Shown here: positions 1 through 18,141 of the stretch, one piece after another
Numbering within the stretch: position 1 is the stretch's first letter
How the letters are laid out: each line of letters opens with the position of its first letter
Assembly (NCBI RefSeq): GCF_963583255.1
Contig: NC_084813.1
Coordinates: 5,194,001-5,258,000, forward strand
DNA from: Pyrus communis
Lineage: Eukaryota; Streptophyta; Magnoliopsida; Rosales; Rosaceae
DNA: 64,000 bases
Reading direction: 5' to 3'
Position numbers and translations under genes: made by a program
The notes under the pieces: model-generated
Told to the model about the DNA's origin: nothing
Database searches by the model: none
What the model saw: the letters and a program-made list of their open reading frames with translations, nothing else

Positions 1-985
1 ATGGAGAAAAACATGAAACGGATGATTCGAGGAAGAACCAAAGATGTAAAAGGGGAAATGGCCGTGTGGATTTTGTTCATCGGCACCCAACTGACAATTG
101 TAGCGCAACACCGGTGCTAGCAAGGTCCCAGCAGCCCTTTCTCCTCACTAAAACCATACTGCAAGTAACCTCTGCTTTGATTCTTGTTCTTCCCCTTCAA
201 TTACTTTGACATGTTCCGATCCGTCGGAGACATATACTGAATATGCAGGTTTGGTGTGTTTTTGTATGGTCAATAAGCTTTGCTTTGTTAATTGGGAAAT
301 TTTCTCACATTTTCTTAGGTGTTTTCCTGTTAATCCTATCTGTTGTAATTAAGCTTGTAAGTAGATGTGTGCTGATATCTGTTATTTTTTATTGGTAAGT
401 TCTCAGAAATTGTTTGTAAGCTTGTACCAGGATTGTTGTGCTATATATTCATTTAATCTCTCTCTGAAACAGGACTTCAAACAACATTTTTGCATCTTCC
501 GCAAATTCGGAAAAAAATTGAGCTCCTTAATCCTGAACCAAAGAACCGAAAAGATATGCAACGATCAATAGCACGAAACATGGTAAATGTATATGACTAG
601 AGCAAGATCACACCAGTAAAAAGTAAAACAAAAACAGATCATTAGGTTCTGCATATATGATTCTGAATTTTCGAGAACTTATATAGCTTCAACACAGACA
701 ATTATCCTTCGCGCAACCAAAGAGATATAACAAAATTAAACATTATGTAAATTTAGTATCAATGCGTAATACAATTGTTGTCAAAGTCCTTAGATGCGTA
801 CAACTTATGTTCTATATCAGGTCGAGCAAATAGTCAACCGACAAAAGTATACCCAATGGCATTAACCATGTATGAGCAAAAAAGCACTAGGAAAGAAACA
901 CGACCACTTTCGAAAATTTATGCAAACCAGATGATGACCGAGCTGGCAGTAACTCAAACCAGGATAAACTTCTCACGCATATCGT
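1..985. other. 3' flank of HCT-1, no recognised gene
   Basis: AT-rich sequence downstream of HCT-1. A short frame open from base 1 ends near base 118 and could in principle be the tail of a gene to the left, but I see no family resemblance. Small frames further in (for example 365-571) have no recognisable domain. Confidence 0.4.
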
Positions 986-989
986 TTCC

Positions 990-5901
<4,912 letters not shown>

Positions 5902-6201
5902 TTAATTTTTTGAAAGTAAAAAAAAAAAACATTCTCAGGCATTCCTTTTTCGAATATATTTTTCTTTATAAATAATACAGGGATACACGAACCTAGCCGT
6001 CAGGGCTAACGTGCTTGCCCATTTTTTACCTTTCTCACGTTTTCCGTTAACGTCCGCCGTAGTTTTCAAAAAAGTGGCGTCGTGGCCAACATGCGCCGTC
6101 GTCTAACGTTAAAAGATGAAAGAAAACAAGGAACGATGTAATTACCTTGTAATGTAGGGTTTGTGATACCGACGTACTTTAGCAGAGGGAAGGCAGAGAG
6201 A

Positions 6202-6204
<3 letters not shown>

Positions 6205-6240
<36 letters not shown>
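6205..6240. repeat. (GA)18 microsatellite upstream of HCT-1
   Basis: A perfect GA run of 36 bases (TC on the gene strand), 418-453 bp before the HCT-1 start codon. GA/TC tracts in plant 5' flanks can act as GAGA-type regulatory sequence and are length-polymorphic. Confidence 0.9.
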
Positions 6241-6242
<2 letters not shown>

Positions 6243-6349
6243 TAATAAGAGGCGCAAAGAAAGGGTGATTTGAGATTTGGGAGTTGGGAGAGAAAATGAA
6301 AGGATAGCGAGGAAGAGTGGTTATTAAGTAAGGAAGAGAGAGGGGAGGG

Positions 6350-6427
6350 GGTAGGTGACGCTTTCCAACTAAGTGGATATAATCTCGAGCGAGCGCGCAG
6401 GAGCGAAGCATCTGTCACTCACCTACC
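6350..6427. promoter_or_regulatory. Pair of AC-I-type boxes (ACCTACC) upstream of HCT-1
   Basis: ACCTACC occurs at 6350-6356 on the gene strand and again at 6421-6427 on the opposite strand, about 565-640 bp before the HCT-1 start codon. AC elements of this sequence bind R2R3-MYB factors in many phenylpropanoid promoters. Function here is inferred from motif and gene identity. Confidence 0.5.
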
Positions 6428-6429
6428 GT

Positions 6430-7744
6430 GTGACCCAACTTTGGCCACTCACAACATGCCACGTCAAATTGCAATCCTTGCCCACCCCGGCACAGCCCTT
6501 TCCCCATTTCTCTATTTTTGTTGCAAAAGGAAAAAAAAAAAATGTGGGTTTAATTTGCTTTAGAACACATTCTGGTATAATGATATTTATCTCCACTTGT
6601 AAGTAAAAAGTTTTAAATTCAATTCTCGCTAAAGATGAATTTAAACCATATTATTGTTAGCTTATTATGAGACTACATTTATCCTCCCGTATAAATAATA
6701 TGGTTTTTTTTTATTTAAAAACAAAAAAAAAAATTTGCTTTAAGACGAACGTAAGTGATGCTTGGAGTTGGTGGGTGACACTGTACCCTTCGGTTTGTCT
6801 AGGTTGAAAGTAATGCAAGAGTAGAGTTGGTAAGATGGTGACCTATAATATTCTTTTTTTTTTCTTTATATTTTGAAAATACTTCAAGAGGCAAAAGAAA
6901 GAAAAACAAAACAAAACAAAACAAAATAAATAAATAAACCTGAGAGAGGTCTTCCTTCTAGCTTTCCTTGAACTCCTACCGTCCACCAACTTTCTAATAC
7001 CTGGTAAGCATTAAAGGACTTTAAACAACGTTCAATTAATCTATACTCCTGCTTACAAGTTCAATTCTGACCTGAAGCCCTTGATTGTAAGGTTCTTTTT
7101 GCAACCTTATGATATATGACATTTCTGCATTCACACGTATCTCCTTATACATGACGAAATTCCTAATCTGCACTTGGACAATTTTCTTTTTGAGATTATA
7201 TGACATGTTAATAATACAACATGACAAGTTTCTTTCATTTCAAAATATTAATAATAAAGATAATGCTTGTGTTCCATCTACGGAGAACCCACTTATTCCC
7301 CCACTTACCATTAATGTATGTTCACTTTAAGAACATTATAATCAGAGCAATTAATTATCTTTACCATCATCTAAAGATCATATCTGCAAAAAATCAATTT
7401 GGATATCTTTTAATCATTCTTATTGATCAAACAAATGGACGGTTCATCAAAAGGAATTTATTTGTTGCCAAAACCATCAATGGTCTAACACGTATGAATG
7501 ACTAAACAATTTCGAAATTGAATTATTTTTTTGCAAATATGATATTTAGATGCAGATAAAGAGAATGAACGGTTCTTATTATAATGTTCCCAAAGTGAAC
7601 ATACGTTAATTATAAGTAGAGAAACAAATAGTTTTCCCATGAGAAGAACACAAGCAGTATCCTAATAATAATAATAATAATAATAATTTCCTTCCCATGG
7701 TGTTGTACAACATGTGATATTCGAAACAGTCCTCTTAACATCTC
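6430..7744. other. AT-rich intergenic DNA with a (TAA)n tract
   Basis: No gene is recognised. A TAA/ATA trinucleotide tract lies at about 7663-7687. A partial repeat of the left edge of the duplicated segment begins near 7745. Confidence 0.5.
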
Positions 7745-8490
7745 TATGTAGATTTTCATTGTCAGGATCTAAACAAAAGAGTTATGCTAATGTCAAGAAT
7801 GATTTTGACTCAAATATCGATTTTTACAAAAGCCAAACTTTTGCACCCCGCTTGTTCAGGTAGATCTTTTCATGTAAGTTTAAAAGAAAAAAAACGAGCC
7901 TCATATAAGTGATGCAAACAAGTATCAAATAAAGCTAATTCCAATTGCCAAAGCGCATGTAAAATTGATACCTAAAATTTAAAATTGACAGTCACTCACT
8001 CACACCTGTAGTTGTACGTACTCGAAACTTAGAAATTGTACTCTAAAAGAAAACCATTTTAACTGCTAAATTTATCACAACATGACATAGGCTGATTTAG
8101 GTGGAACCTATTACCTACCAAGAAATATGATCATTACTTATTTGACCAATTCAAATAAAATATTGGTATAGCTTCCCAATTAATACCTCCAATACAGATT
8201 TCATTTCATTAAACAAACTAGAAAAAAACAAAAAGTGTTATTCTAATACTGTTTATTTTAACAAAAAAAATTTATTTTTATATTAAAAAATTAATTTTAT
8301 TACTATTTATTTTACACATATCGCTAAAACTTAAAATTTTCAACTATTTTCATTATGTAAACAAAAACAAACCCTTCATTAAATACACGCCGCCGTCTGT
8401 CTATTTCCCGACCCGATTACGATCCACGAGCGATGCCGTATTCCCTTCTTGTCGACGGAAAACGGGTCTGACCCGTCTCCATCTTGCTGT
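7745..8490 (+). repeat. Duplicated segment, copy 2 (upstream of HCT-1)
   Basis: Same-orientation counterpart of 3450-4190. The two copies are collinear from GGATCTAAAC through ACCCGATTACGATCCACG. This copy continues into a longer piece of the DUF868-like fragment. The two copies flank HCT-1 exon 1. Confidence 0.7.
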
Positions 8491-8768
8491 CGACGACGAC
8501 AAGGATGTAGAAACCGGATTGGAGTTCGGGTCTGGAATCGAACTGGGCTTCGAAGAGGTCCCAGAAGAGGAGAATGTTGGGGGAGAGCTTCATGGAGCCA
8601 TGCTTCTTCCTGAAGAGAAAGGACTTGGGTGGAGGTAGAAGGAAGGGGAGGAGAGCAACGGAGGGAAGGGGATTCGAATGAGTGGCGGAGGCAGTTAAGG
8701 TGGAGGGAGCAACAGGTGGTGAGGTTGGGGAAGAAGAGTGAAGGTATGGATTTGTAGGATGGGTCCCC
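8392..8768 (-). pseudogene. Decayed DUF868-like gene fragment
   Basis: On the minus strand one frame reads FRKKHGSMKLSPNILLFWDL, followed by FEAQFDSRPEL, SGFYILVVVDS and KMETGQTRF. The order 'KKHGS-K ... WDL..A.F...PE...GFY..VVVD' resembles plant DUF868 proteins of unknown function. Upstream the similarity continues in another frame (PNLTTC-like), so at least one frameshift is present; the fragment has no start and breaks off after VVVDS. It is GC-rich compared with its surroundings, as expected for captured exon DNA. Downstream it fuses to the duplicated segment. I infer a gene fragment copied by a transposon or a repair event; the family call is from memory of the motif pattern. Confidence 0.5.
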
Positions 8769-8769
8769 T

Positions 8770-10068
8770 TTTTTTTTCTTTTTTTTTTATGAAAATAAAA
8801 TTTAATAGTTAATTAATTTTTTAATCCAGTTAAGCTAGAGAGTGGATCTCATTTAAGTCTAATTTGTATTTAATAAACAAATTAATAGAAAATTTGACAA
8901 ATGTCAAGTGGATTTGGATTCTCTTCGAGGCAACTGGTCAGGATCCTCCTAATCAACAATTATTATAACTTTTAGAGGACCTTCTATTTATAGTCGTTGG
9001 ATAAAAATCCAACGATCCACTAATACTGATCAAGAGGATCCACTAATCCAAATCTATAATAATAATTTCCTTCACATGATGTTATACAACATGTGATATT
9101 CGAAATAGTCTTCTTAACATCTCTGTAAAGTTGATATCAAAGAAAACTCTAAATCTTAACACAAGCAATTTTGTATTTCGACTAAGAAGAAGATTCAAGT
9201 TAATATTTGGTATTTCTCAAACCAAATTCCCAAATATTGGTTTGCACTTCGACAGATAATTACAGTCAATTTTGCACTTGGTTTGTAATTTTTCTTTTAC
9301 GTTATTATTATGCTACTATTTTTTCAACTCGTTTTGTACCTCGACATATAAGACAATCTTCAAGGGTTGAACTTAGGACAATAGAAAAAAGAAGAAAAGA
9401 AGAAATAGGGTGTTGGTGGGTGAGAACCAAAATCACAAATCACACAACTGAAAATTCCAAAATTAATATGTTTCATAAATAAGTCGTGACATACCAAGCA
9501 TTGAAACCCTTGCCGAATCTAAAAGAAAAAGAAAGAGGGTATTAGACATAGGACAATAGAAAGAAAAAGATGAAAAGAGAGGAAAGAGGGTGTTGGTGGG
9601 TGGGACCCAAAGCTAAGAGTATTGGCTCCCACTATGTTTGAACTTGCATATCCCCGGTTTCCATTGGAGGTTGGGGGTTGGATTGCGGACGGAGAGGACA
9701 CATTTGGACACGTGGTATGATGGGAGTAGAAGAAATGAGGAAAACGGAACAGTTGGGGTTTCGACGTTATAACGGTGGTAGGTGGGTCTGTTAGTTGGGG
9801 GTAGCGTCAGCGTGACTGAATATTTCTGGATAAGGATCACAAAATGTAATGAGGGGCTTTGGATTTGCATTGGGATTAATTACTTATTTATTAAATAATT
9901 ACGATTTATTTTATTGATAATGTACGTTTGGGAAAGTCAGAAAGTGGATGCTGCCCTGCTTCTGCTTCTGGAGTTGGTGAGGCCTCTCCTCTTGTTGGTG
10001 GGTTGGGAAATAGAATTCAGGTTCTTTCATTCTTGTGCTTGGTGGTTAATTTCGACTTAAAATTAAAA
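8770..10068. other. Intergenic repeats, no gene
   Basis: Contains a small hairpin region near 8950-9060 and an imperfect direct duplication (9376-9434 and 9550-9613, sharing GGGTGTTGGTGGGTG). Frames here show low-complexity composition and no domain. Confidence 0.4.
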
Positions 10069-11246
10069 CTTATAAAATTATATTTGACTTCAAATTTGAT
10101 TTCAAAAGTTATATGATCTTCAATGTATATTTTGACTTTAAACATTTGTGCTGAAGATGTTTGAACTCAAAAATTTTGTTTTATTTTTAATTTATTTTGA
10201 ATCATAAATCACCATAACACATCTATTTTATTCAATGACATAAAAATCACCATTGGTGTTCTTTGTGTTATCCTTGTCGATTCCACAAGTGCTCAATAAG
10301 ATCATATTCATATTGTGACGAAACTAAAAAAATCTGAGCGAGTGGTGCTAACTAGGTAGAATATAATTTGAATGAAAAGAAATGTGTGTATTTATAGGAC
10401 ATTTTTGAAAGCGTTGCTAATTTTCAGCAAGATGTAAATGATGGTCATTGAACACGTGTGGAGTGCAACTCTTAAATAATAGGTTTTTTTTTTTTTTTTT
10501 TTTTTTGGTAATTCAATGTGGATTCCACCAACGCGTTCCCTCCCTCTCTCTCTCTCTCTCTCTCTGTTTTTCTCTCCAGATCCACGAGCTCTATCCTCAG
10601 TTTCAAGCTTCAGCCATCGCCCTTTCTTATTGTTCGAGGTAGGCGGCAGCCTGCTTCCCCCCTCCTTCCTCCTCTCTCCTTTGCCTTTTCCATCTTTTTC
10701 GTCCTCTCTCATCTCCTCCGTCTATCCCCGTCCCTGCATCCTCCTCTTCTTCCTCAAACCTGGATCCCTTTCCAGTCTTCTTCCTACATTTTTATTCATG
10801 GTTCTCCCCTGAGTTTATCTCAATTTACTTTTAGTCGGGTCTCAACAACTATTCTCTGAGTTTATCTCAGATTTGGGTTTCATGCCCCCTATTTGGCCTT
10901 TTTCCCTTGCACTTGTCTAAGTTATAAAGTTATATTTGACCTCACATTTGATTTCAAAAGTTATATCGGTCTTCAATGTATATTTTGACTTTAAACTTTA
11001 AACTTTAAACTCTTGTGCCGAAAATGGTTTGAACGCAAAACTTAAAATTTTTGTTTTCTTTTATTTTATTTCGAGTCATAAATCAATATACATTTTATCC
11101 CATGACATAAGAATCACCATTGGTGTTCTTCATATTATCCTTGTCGATTCCATAAGTGCTCAGTAAGATCATATGCACATTGTGACGAAACTAAAATTTT
11201 TTGAGCGAGTGATGAAGCAAACTAGGTAGAATATACTTTGAATGAA
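10069..11246 (+). repeat. Direct repeats flanking a CT-rich, UTR-like core
   Basis: A block of about 310-330 bp occurs at 10069-10376 and again at 10920-11246 in the same orientation (shared words include GATTTCAAAAGTTATAT and ACTAGGTAGAATATA). Between them lies a pyrimidine-rich segment (10480-10810) with a (CT)n run near 10543-10564, reminiscent of a plant 5' leader. The layout could be a tandem duplication or a small LTR-like unit; no termini or target duplications were resolved. Confidence 0.6.
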
Positions 11247-11273
11247 TGGGTTCTACAAGGTTTACATGTTTTT

Positions 11274-12011
11274 ATCACAAATGGTATCAAAAATTGACAC
11301 ACACTATCAAGATGATCCTTGAAATTGAAAAACAATCAATATAATCTCTAAAAATAGGTGTAGCACATTAATATGGTCATTCCATCACAATTCAGTCAAA
11401 AATTTTGTTATGTGCTCCTATGGGTTTAATAATTACTTTAAAAAGTTGTCAAATTACCTTTTTGCATAATGAGATTATCTCAAGGCAAAGCTTGCCCGCT
11501 TTTCGCATCACCAAGATCATCAGGGGAGAACCCAACAAGCTTTCCATGATTAAGGTTGTGAGGATGTCGATCACCCAAATGTTAACGCTGATGTCACATA
11601 AGTCATCACCAATCCAAGCTGTTATCAAAGGTGGTCTAAATTCTGGTCTAATTCAGTGAAGGGTGTAAAGATAGGTATCTTGATAATTTTTGTTTCCAAA
11701 TAAGAGACGGAAAAGGATACCTCAGATAGAGGTAGATGAGTGTGGGTTGACATTAAAGGTATTTGGGGGGACTGGGTTTCTGGATTGACAACTTTTTAAA
11801 TTAATTATTAAATTTGTTTCTATTTTTTATTTGATTAGACTTGTAGGACCCATTTATGTGTCACATCACATATAACATAATTTTTGACAGAATTGTGACA
11901 AAAAGATCACATTGATTTGAGGCACCTATTTCTAGGACTGCATTGATCGATTTTCAATTTCAAGGACAATCTTGATAGTTTGGGTCAATTTTCAGGGATC
12001 ATTTGTGATTA
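11274..12011. mobile_element. Fold-back element with ~95-bp terminal inverted repeats
   Basis: The left end (ATCACAAATG ... CCTTGAAATTGAAAA ... AAAAATAGGTG) returns inverted at the right end (CACCTATTTCTAG ... TTTTCAATTTCAAGG ... CATTTGTGAT). An extra copy of the right end lies at about 12113-12175, so the element was partly duplicated. No transposase is encoded. Confidence 0.65.
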
Positions 12012-12175
12012 AAAAAAAAAAGGACTTACAGGGTCCATTTATGTGTCGCATTAGTATATAACATAATTTTTTTTATAGAATTGTGATAGAAATACCACAT
12101 TGATTTGAAACACCTATTTCTAGGGATTACATTGATTGATATTCAATTTTAAGGATCATTTGTCATAAAAACCTT

Positions 12176-13144
12176 TTTATTTACTCAATTTAGCTCACAT
12201 TTGAATTCAGGTTTTCTATAGACCCTGAGACTGGAGCATGACATATTCCTAATGAAGTCCACATTGGTTGAAATGATCTTAAAGCATCTTCAATGCAAAG
12301 TCAAATTCTAGACTTATATTCTTATAGTTGGGTCCAAAAAAGATGGTGGATTTATGTATTTTGATTTTCTTCTCCAATGCAAATACGGAATCTAAGACTC
12401 ATTTGAGTTTTAAGATTTGAGTCAATGCATTGGTGGAGAAACATTGGACTCAAAAACCCATAATTGAGTTTAAACAATTTGGTTATGTATACTGGAGTTA
12501 ATTAGACTCAAAACTCAAATCTCATCTTTCTTGGTTGAATAACATTTTTCCCAGATAATATGGGCTCCACCTTGGGCTGAAGTCTCATATTGAAACTCAA
12601 ATTTGGTTCTCAACCTTCCCGAAGACTTATATATAAGTTTTAAATTTTTGATGCATTGGAGAACTTTACTCATATTTAGAATATCTTTATAAATAAATAA
12701 AAAACGTATAAAACGTATTTTAAGTCAATTCATTTTAGGATCCAACTATTAATTAAATTTTGGATAGTACTATTCACACACCTATTTATATCTCCCACAT
12801 ACCCTTGTTAATTTTTGGTTGTTGATCATTTTTAATTTATTTGATCTGACAACCAAAAATTGAGAGGTGTGTGTGAAAAGTAAAAATGAATTTGTAGATA
12901 GCACTACTCTATATTTTTATACAATTCATGATTTCCACAATAACCTTTTTATTAATATTCATAGAAAACCCAAGAAGCCGAAGGGCTTAACATGTAGGCC
13001 CAAAACGAGGTCCAACAATGTAGGAAGTAACCTTTTTCTGGTCTCTTCTGTTGATGTTCTCTCTTCCATAACGATGAAAAATTTGAGCCCACAATGTTTA
13101 GGTTTCAATTTTATGTTGGTGTTGAGCAAGATGAAGATGATTAA
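12176..13144. other. AT-rich intergenic DNA
   Basis: Repeat-like sequence (a MITE-like stretch around 12290-12680 begins AAAGCATCTTCAATGCAAAG). A 127-codon frame at 12867-13250 shows no domain and overlaps the next repeat, so it is not called as a gene. Confidence 0.35.
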
Positions 13145-13376
13145 GAGCTTGTTTGAATATGCTTTTAAAATGATTGAACGGTTTTTGGTGGAAATGTTTT
13201 TAAAATCAATCCTTAGTAAAAATGCAAGTAAATCCTGGAAAAGTACTTAAATGCTTCCTAGAAGAAGCACATAACTAGTGTTTCTTGTAGAAAGCACTTC
13301 AAGTGCTTTTGAAACCCAAAAAGATTTTCTCAAAAAGCGTTTTCAGTTATTTTAAAAGCACATCAAAATGAGCCCT
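13145..13376 (+). repeat. MITE family B, copy 1
   Basis: Shares ordered words with 34815-35028: AATCCTTAGTAAAAATGC, CCTAGAAGAAG, AAAGCGTTTTCA and TTTTAAAAGCACATC. The ends are inverted (GCTTTTAAAATGA versus TTTTAAAAGC). Non-coding. Confidence 0.65.
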
Positions 13377-14088
13377 AAATCGTTGGATCTCTATGCGCTC
13401 TTGATTTCCCTCACATGAAAATGTGGGAATAGTAATCACAATGTCAATAATCCGGAAGCATATATGGTATAGAGTAATTTGATTTCAAAAGATTAGACTT
13501 GTTGTAAACTCAATGTCTTTTATTTCACATGAAAGGGAGTTTGCCCCACAAAATTCTCCATGGAAGGCTGGGAATTTACATGAACATGAATTTAGAAATT
13601 GCAAGCATGCCACTTAGGAGAAAAAAAAGGGAACCCGATTTAAGCTACGAATGCAAATTTGTTTGATGAAGGAAATGTTTACTCGGCTGGGGTTTTAAGC
13701 AATTTGTTTGATTGAGAGATCCTTATCGTTTAGCCTTTGCCTTTCTTATATAGGGATCAAACCCTAAGGAAATGAACATGTTGAACCATGCAGTTCCACC
13801 GGCCATACTCTAGGGTTTATGAATGAGATAATATTAACTAATATCTTGAGTAGCAAAAAATTATCTTGATGATAACAACCAATAACGAGTAAATTTTAGA
13901 CAAATTTAGGCTCAAAGATAGGGAATCCATTGAGAATGACAAGAAGATACAACCAGTGGTGTGGTCCGTGTTGGACAGAAGTCCACATGTACCGTGAAAA
14001 CACAAAACATTTGAACAGCTGTTGAGGATGACCTCGGCTGCCAACAGTGCATGGCAGGAATTCAATCTCCAGCGTTTCATTTGCTTCA

Positions 14089-14806
<718 letters not shown>

Positions 14807-14809
14807 CTA

Positions 14810-15091
<282 letters not shown>

Positions 15092-16759
15092 TCAAACACA
15101 AATTCATAGTGTTAATTAGGTGTGTAGATCCTCGAGTAAATTTGCAATCCAATTGGGGACAAAATTTAGTAACACGTTTAGTATTATTTTTTTTAGAATA
15201 GATTTGGTTAATTCGGAATCTTCTCCATATAGTCCGTATAGGAATGTAATTATCTATTATAATTATTTAGAATTCCTTTCACATGATTTTTATCAAACTC
15301 TGTTTGCTCCCTAAATTCGTCATGGGCCTCGCGGGCATGCCAGGAATTTACTTAAACATGAAATTGGTGGGTGCAAGCGTGCCACTACTAGACGGGATCT
15401 GAATGATTGAGGTTGCGCTTGAATTTGACTTCAAATCAAGAGATTGTGCCATTGAGTGAGAGTGGCTCAAATCAAGGTTCTTTGTTTGCCTTAAAGATAA
15501 GGACTTTACTTATATAGAGTGATGGAACAATATGTAAATGGCAAGGTTGCTGGAACTGTAACTGACAGAGGAAAGTAAATGATTGGTATTGTAGATTGCT
15601 TGTAATTTAAATGACTGAAAAGGGGTTGTACATGAACTATAAATGAGATCGATACTACTAGTGAGCAGTAGAGCTAATAAACAAGGAAACAATGGATGCT
15701 TGGCTAAAGGTAAATGTCTACAAGGAAGCTGATGAGCTGATTTGAGCAGAGTTGATTGATTGGTTGTTTGAGTGTCCATAATCCTTCTGCTCTGCTTCTT
15801 TATATAGAGATCTGAAAGAGACCCATTGCTGAGAACAATGATCTTGCCCTAAACAAGCTTGGCCAGCTTGCATTGTGAAATAATATAAAAAGGGGAACTT
15901 GCACTTCCACCACATGTTTTCACCAAATGTCTCTACCACTTGCAATAAACTAATAATTAAAAGAAGCAAGCTAGCTTCTTTCACATGACATCTGTTAGAA
16001 TGTCTGTGTCTTCCCATCCACTTGCATTAGGAAAACATGCAATTGTTGTTTAAACAAAACTCTTGGCAAACCTCCACCACCCAAACAATAAGGAAAAACA
16101 TTATTATAATATTAAACTATCCCACTTGCAGCCAAATATCTTTCCAAGTTCAATGTTTTTGTTCCATCATCCTCCAAAAGCCATATTTGCCACATTTAGC
16201 CCGAATGACACATTTTAGGTGCAAACAAACTCTACATATATATTAACTTATGACTTCGCGGATGGTAGTTGCTGAAGTAGCCCGAGCTTTGTTCGTAGGT
16301 GCTGGTGAGAGTTGGGGAGGCATGTAGAGTTTGTTGGTGACCTAGTTATGGTTCTATCAGGCATCACCAATCGAGCAAGATAACCCATGCTCTTCTTGCA
16401 ATAGACATTAAGAAGCTCTTTGATATAATTTTGCACAGGAAAGCCATGTTTTTGGCTTTTATAAAGCCTTCAATTCCATGAATCTCGGTGAAATTTATGA
16501 AAGATTAGCCATTGGTTTTGGCTTTTTATAACTTTTGGGTTCGGGCTAAATACATTCATTGAATAAGAGAAAAGTGAAAAGAAGAGTGAAAATGCCACTT
16601 GCAAACTGCCCAGATCTTTATATTTTCTGTAAAGCCCCCCAGCAAGAAAGCAAAAAGGCAAAGAAAGCAAGAAAAAGAAACAAAAGCAAGAAAGAAAAGT
16701 GTTTTTGTGGTTTTTGGAAATTTTAAATTTTATATCTTTTTCTTTGTAACAGCAATAAG

Positions 16760-17120
16760 AAACACAAAAAAACAAAGCCCTTTCGGGCAAAACCAAAACA
16801 ACAAAAGAAAGCCCTTTGTCGGGCAACAGAAATGCCCACTCGGGCAAATTGAAAAAGGTTATCCAGATTTTTATATCTTTCTTTTCTGCTTTTTATTGTT
16901 TTTTTTTTTTTTTTTTTTTCTTTGTTGTCTTTTTTTTTAATTTTTTTATATACTATAATATAATATAATGCCCATTCGGGCAAGGTGAAAGAAAAATATA
17001 CGGAAAAAGAGAAAGGAATAATAAAAAGGGAAAAAGAAAGAGAGAGAAAAGGAGAAGAAAGGTACCGGGAGAAAATGCACAAAAGGGTAACACAAGAGAA
17101 AGCCATTCAGGCAAGTTGGG
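16760..17120. repeat. Dispersed GCCC...CGGGC hairpin motif in the LTR element
   Basis: Five short palindromic words such as TGCCCATTCGGGCAA occur near 16779, 16810, 16831, 16970 and 17100 within the non-coding interior of the LTR element. Each can form a small hairpin. Role unknown; possibly RNA structure near the element's 3' side. Confidence 0.5.
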
Positions 17121-17155
17121 TGAAGCCCCTTGGCTGCTCAAGCATTATTTTTCTC

Positions 17156-18141
17156 TTAACACTCAAATGTTTTTCGTTTCTTAAAATTGAGTGTAGAGAA
17201 ATCAGATTCACTATTTAAATTGGCCATATTATGTAGCTTGGGAACCATAGGAGGTGGCCATTCATGTTTGATCCCAAGCTTTGTCCTTCTTGAGATCTCG
17301 GTATGGACAACATGCTTGTGTTGGCAGAGAAGAGTGTGGGAGCTATTTTCTTCTTCTTCGGGCTCCACATGAGGTATGGGTTTGAGCCCCCCAAGCGTTA
17401 GTGTTTGGCCTACAATAGCCATAAGCTCCATCTGAGCCGTTATCGCTTTTGATATGTCGGTTTGGTCTCCTACAACCATATCCATTTTCATGGATTTTTC
17501 ATTGGGTGGGGCCATTGTTTGGCCTTCATCAATGTGTATGATTTGTTCTTCCTTGGTTGTAGTGGGTGAGTTTGTTTTGTAGAGGGGTTTTGACACGTCT
17601 GATCTATCAACTTTCTCATGGTTTCTCCGAAAGTTGTATAGCTTTCCTCTATCCTTTTAAAACACTTGGTCACCTCTTCACCATATTCGATGATTGCCAC
17701 ATGAGTTTTGGACACCTTCTCTAATTTGCCCACATCCTCATTGCAGAGCTTTTCATCCAGATGATCATTAGTTAGCATCTCATATATTGGCTCTATGTAC
17801 TCATTGGAAGCATTTTGATACTCAAAGCCATATGTTGGCCTATCATAGTATTCATGAATGTGATTGTTATCAAAAGAATAATATTCCTCAAGATTATTAT
17901 TCTTTACTTCAAGATTATTATTCTTTAGTTGATAGCCATTAGTTGGCCGACAATCATATCCCATGGGACTTGAGTACTCCTCATCCATGTACCCATAAGT
18001 TGGCAATTCATAGGTTGGCTCCAAGTGATTTTCATCATAGCCATAGCTTGGGCATGCTTCAACACCATCATCCTCTTCCCACTCCGGAATGTAGTGGTCG
18101 AAAACTTGTTGAGAAAAATCATGAACATATGGATTGTTCAT
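17156..18141 (-). pseudogene. Single ORF of the non-autonomous LTR element
   Basis: The frame begins at 18141 (MNNPYVHDFSQQVFDHY) and runs 217 codons. Near 17595 the likely continuation moves to a second frame (17156-17596), so there is an apparent frameshift and an original protein of roughly 330 residues. The N-terminal half is rich in Tyr, Glu and Asp with repeated units like PTYGYMDEEY and PTYGFEYQ; the C-terminal part is more basic. It lies just downstream of the putative primer-binding site, the usual place of gag, but no gag domain is recognised. Function unknown. Confidence 0.5.

Noticed and set aside
10392..10859. Overlapping frames rich in Ser, Leu and Pro
   Set aside because: Translation of CT repeats in several frames; low complexity, no conserved domain.
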